A DNA stretch of 64,000 nt from Marinobacterium_D sp050908845 (GTDB lineage Bacteria > Pseudomonadota > Gammaproteobacteria > Pseudomonadales > Balneatricaceae): contig NZ_CP194171.1 in NCBI RefSeq assembly GCF_050908845.1, forward strand, positions 3,286,001-3,350,000, in the 5' to 3' direction. Both the position numbers and the translations under genes were made by a program. A model generated the notes under the pieces. It saw nothing but the letters and a program-made list of their open reading frames with translations, was not told the DNA's origin and made no database searches. This document shows, one piece after another, positions 62,114 to 64,000 of this stretch (positions within the stretch are counted from its first letter, which is position 1; each line of letters begins with the position of its first letter).

Positions 62114-64000
62114 TCAAAGGCGGTCCAGTCCCTGGGCGATGCAGCGCAGCACGCCGTACTCGTAGGCGCCGGCCAGCGCCTCATGCACCACTTTCAGCGA
62201 GCCGCCCTTGTGACGGCGATGTTCGAGAATGGTCTGTTCGATCTGCTGACGCTCCGCCGCCGGCAGTTCGACCACCTCATCGACGCCAATGGCGCCCTTG
62301 CGGATCGCCGCCGCCAGGTGGCTGTAGATGGTGTTTACCGATAGCTTCTGCTGCCGTGCCACCTGCTCCACCGTCATGCCACTGCGGTAGAACATCAGGG
62401 TTTCTTCCGCCTGGGTATCGCTGTCGTCGGCCGGTGCGGCCTGATGCTCGGCGATCAGTTCCAGGAACGGATCGCCATACTGGTTCAGCTTGCGCTCACC
62501 GACGCCGTTGAGGCGGCGCAGCTGAGTCGCTGACAGCGGCCGGTACACCACCATCTCCATCAACGTGGCATCGTGGAAGATCACGTAAGGCGGTACATCC
62601 TGCTCATCGGCCAGCCGCTTGCGCAGTGCCTTGAGCGCGTTCCAGAGTGCATGATCCTCCGCATCCAGCTGCTGCTGAGACGCTTTACTCTTGCCGCCGG
62701 ACAACTTGGGACCCGCGCTTTTGGTGCGCAGGTCACGACGCAGTTCCAGGGTTTCCTCACCGCGCAGCAGCCCACGACAGCTCTCCGACAGCTGCAGCGC
62801 ACCGTGACTGGCTTCGACCTTCAGGTAGCCACGCGCCACCAACTGGCGGAACACCGAGCGCCACTGGTTACGATCCAGCTCCTTACCGATGCCCCAGGTG
62901 GAAAGCTGCTCATGACCGCGCTGGCGGGATTTATCGGAGCTCTCGCCCAGCAGCACATCGATAATGTAATTGACGCCGTACATCTGGCCGCAGCGGAACA
63001 CGGCGGACAGCGCCTTACGCGAGGCCTCGGTGCCATCCCAGACCGGCACCGGCTCCAGGCAGGTATCGCAGTTGCCGCAGGGCTGGTGCTCCGGCTCGCC
63101 GAAGTACGCCAACAGCGCCTGGCGCCGGCAGCTGGTGATCTCGCAAAGACCGAGCATCGCCTCCAGCTTCTGCCGCTCAACCTGCTTGTGCACTTCGTCG
63201 GCCTGGGAGCCTTCCAGCATCTGGCGCAGGAAGATCACATCCTGCAGGCCATACACCATCCAGGCATCGGCGGGCTCGCCATCGCGCCCGGCGCGGCCGG
63301 TTTCCTGGTAGTAGGCCTCCACCGATTTCGGCAGATCCAGGTGCGCCACAAAGCGTACGTTGGGCTTATCGATCCCCATGCCGAAGGCGATGGTGGCGAC
63401 CATGATGATCGATTCTTCGGTCAGAAAGCGGTGCAGATGGTGCTGACGCAGCTCCGGCGACAGGCCCGCATGGTAAGGCAGCGCATTGAAACCCCGTTCG
63501 CTGAGCCAGGCGGCGGTGTCCTCCACCCGCTTGCGCGACAGGCAGTAAACGATCCCCACATCCTGAGCATGCTCATCGCGCAGGAAGCGCAGCAGCTGCT
63601 CGCGGCCGCGGTCTTTCTGGCCAATGCGGTAACGGATGTTGGGACGGTCAAAGCCGCGGATGAAGCGCGCCGCGTCGGTCAGCTCCAGGCGATCGATAAT
63701 CTCCTGCCGGGTACGGGCGTCAGCGGTGGCGGTCAGGGCGATACGGGGTACACCGGGGAACAGCTCGCGCAGGCGGTTCAGCTGCATGTACTCGGGGCGG
63801 AAATCGTGCCCCCACTGGGATACGCAGTGCGCTTCGTCGATGGCGAACAGTGACAGCCTGGCCCGCTGGAACAGCGCCAGCGACCGTGGCTGCAGCAGAC
63901 GCTCCGGCGCGATGTACACCATATCCAGCTCACCGGCGACCAGTTGCGCCTCGGTGGCCTGCAGCTGCTCCAGCGGCAGGGATGAGTTGAGGCAACCGGC
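62114..64000 (-). CDS. recQ: ATP-dependent DNA helicase RecQ, 5' end outside the window
   Basis: The open frame continues to the window edge (CLNSSLPLEQLQATEA upstream of the first internal Met), so the gene is cut at its 5' end and lacks roughly the first 80-90 residues with Walker A. Present: DEAH box (IDEAHCVSQWGHDFRPEY), motif VI (QETGRAGRDG), the zinc-binding RQC with CEITSCRRQ and CGNCDTC, the winged helix and the HRDC domain (LWNALKALRKRLADE). A C-terminal extension (about 510-602 of the visible part) looks like an HTH_40-type region. RecQ unwinds DNA in repair. Confidence 0.94.
   Translation of the reverse strand, partial: AGCLNSSLPLEQLQATEAQLVAGELDMVYIAPERLLQPRSLALFQRARLSLFAIDEAHCVSQWGHDFRPEYMQLNRLRELFPGVPRIALTATADARTRQEIIDRLELTDAARFIRGFDRPNIRYRIGQKDRGREQLLRFLRDEHAQDVGIVYCLSRKRVEDTAAWLSERGFNALPYHAGLSPELRQHHLHRFLTEESIIMVATIAFGMGIDKPNVRFVAHLDLPKSVEAYYQETGRAGRDGEPADAWMVYGLQDVIFLRQMLEGSQADEVHKQVERQKLEAMLGLCEITSCRRQALLAYFGEPEHQPCGNCDTCLEPVPVWDGTEASRKALSAVFRCGQMYGVNYIIDVLLGESSDKSRQRGHEQLSTWGIGKELDRNQWRSVFRQLVARGYLKVEASHGALQLSESCRGLLRGEETLELRRDLRTKSAGPKLSGGKSKASQQQLDAEDHALWNALKALRKRLADEQDVPPYVIFHDATLMEMVVYRPLSATQLRRLNGVGERKLNQYGDPFLELIAEHQAAPADDSDTQAEETLMFYRSGMTVEQVARQQKLSVNTIYSHLAAAIRKGAIGVDEVVELPAAERQQIEQTILEHRRHKGGSLKVVHEALAGAYEYGVLRCIAQGLDRL

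Noticed and set aside
62573..63853. 426-codon plus-strand open frame
   Set aside because: Antisense shadow of recQ.

Overview
This is a 64 kb chromosomal window from a gammaproteobacterium. Rmf, SlyD, AlaA, PdxB, EpmC, Syd, RlmKL, TtcA, long-Q-loop CydA with CydX, and a rmf/pyrD/rlmKL neighbourhood all point to an Oceanospirillales-like marine lineage (Marinobacterium/Oceanospirillaceae type). The genus is an inference from gene content. Most of the window is ordinary core genome with tight operons and overlapping starts and stops.

Layout. 1-2.7 kb: a two-REC response regulator convergent with a chemoreceptor that carries a C-terminal sensor. 2.7-7.4 kb: a moxR/DUF58/transglutaminase/YgjP-type peptidase operon. 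7.5-9.9 kb: an FAD oxidoreductase, a glutathione peroxidase and slyD. 10.3-13.2 kb: a secreted sulfatase and an ammonium transporter. 13.2-14.2 kb: a gene-poor relic zone with a hupE-like fossil, IS200/IS605-like end hairpins and a structured repeat. 14.2-18.3 kb: rlmKL, rmf, pyrD. 18.4-25.2 kb: a BatD-like protein, a K+ channel, a YfcH-type epimerase, riboflavin synthase, a hemerythrin, a HAD phosphatase, an AlbA_2 protein. 25.2-32.8 kb: pepN and co-directional genes through the rhomboid protease, metallophosphoesterase, NAD kinase and a PLP enzyme. 33.6-35.2 kb: an array of 6 tRNA-Asp and 5 tRNA-Val genes made by tandem duplication, with tRNA-Asp fossils in the spacers. 35.6-39.4 kb: a composite outer-membrane barrel protein and an acidic secreted partner. 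39.5-48.6 kb: syd, a Tag-like glycosylase, alaA, an exonuclease, an rRNA methyltransferase, htpX, an AcoX-like kinase, a PilZ protein, pdxB. 48.7-50.3 kb: Sco and PCuAC copper-delivery genes. 50.3-57.5 kb: epmC, a lipoprotein, a SoxYZ-like protein and a sigma-54 activator, divergent from cydABX, which has a good sigma-54 promoter. 57.5-59.0 kb: an IS110-family element inside a structured repeat. 59.1-64 kb: hpaC-like reductase, ttcA, a metallopeptidase, a YqaA-like protein and recQ, which runs off the window.

The most interesting object is the IS110 element at 57684-58935. Its noncoding 5' region folds by eye into two internal loops with the layout expected of a bridge RNA. The first loop carries guides matching the genomic target on both sides of a CT core. 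The second carries guides matching the element's own ends. Joining the ends would also create a -35/-10 promoter. The target is a dispersed repeat whose other copy (13898-14098) is uninterrupted, so the insertion can be placed to the base. The repeat has three hairpins whose stems differ between copies by compensatory changes.
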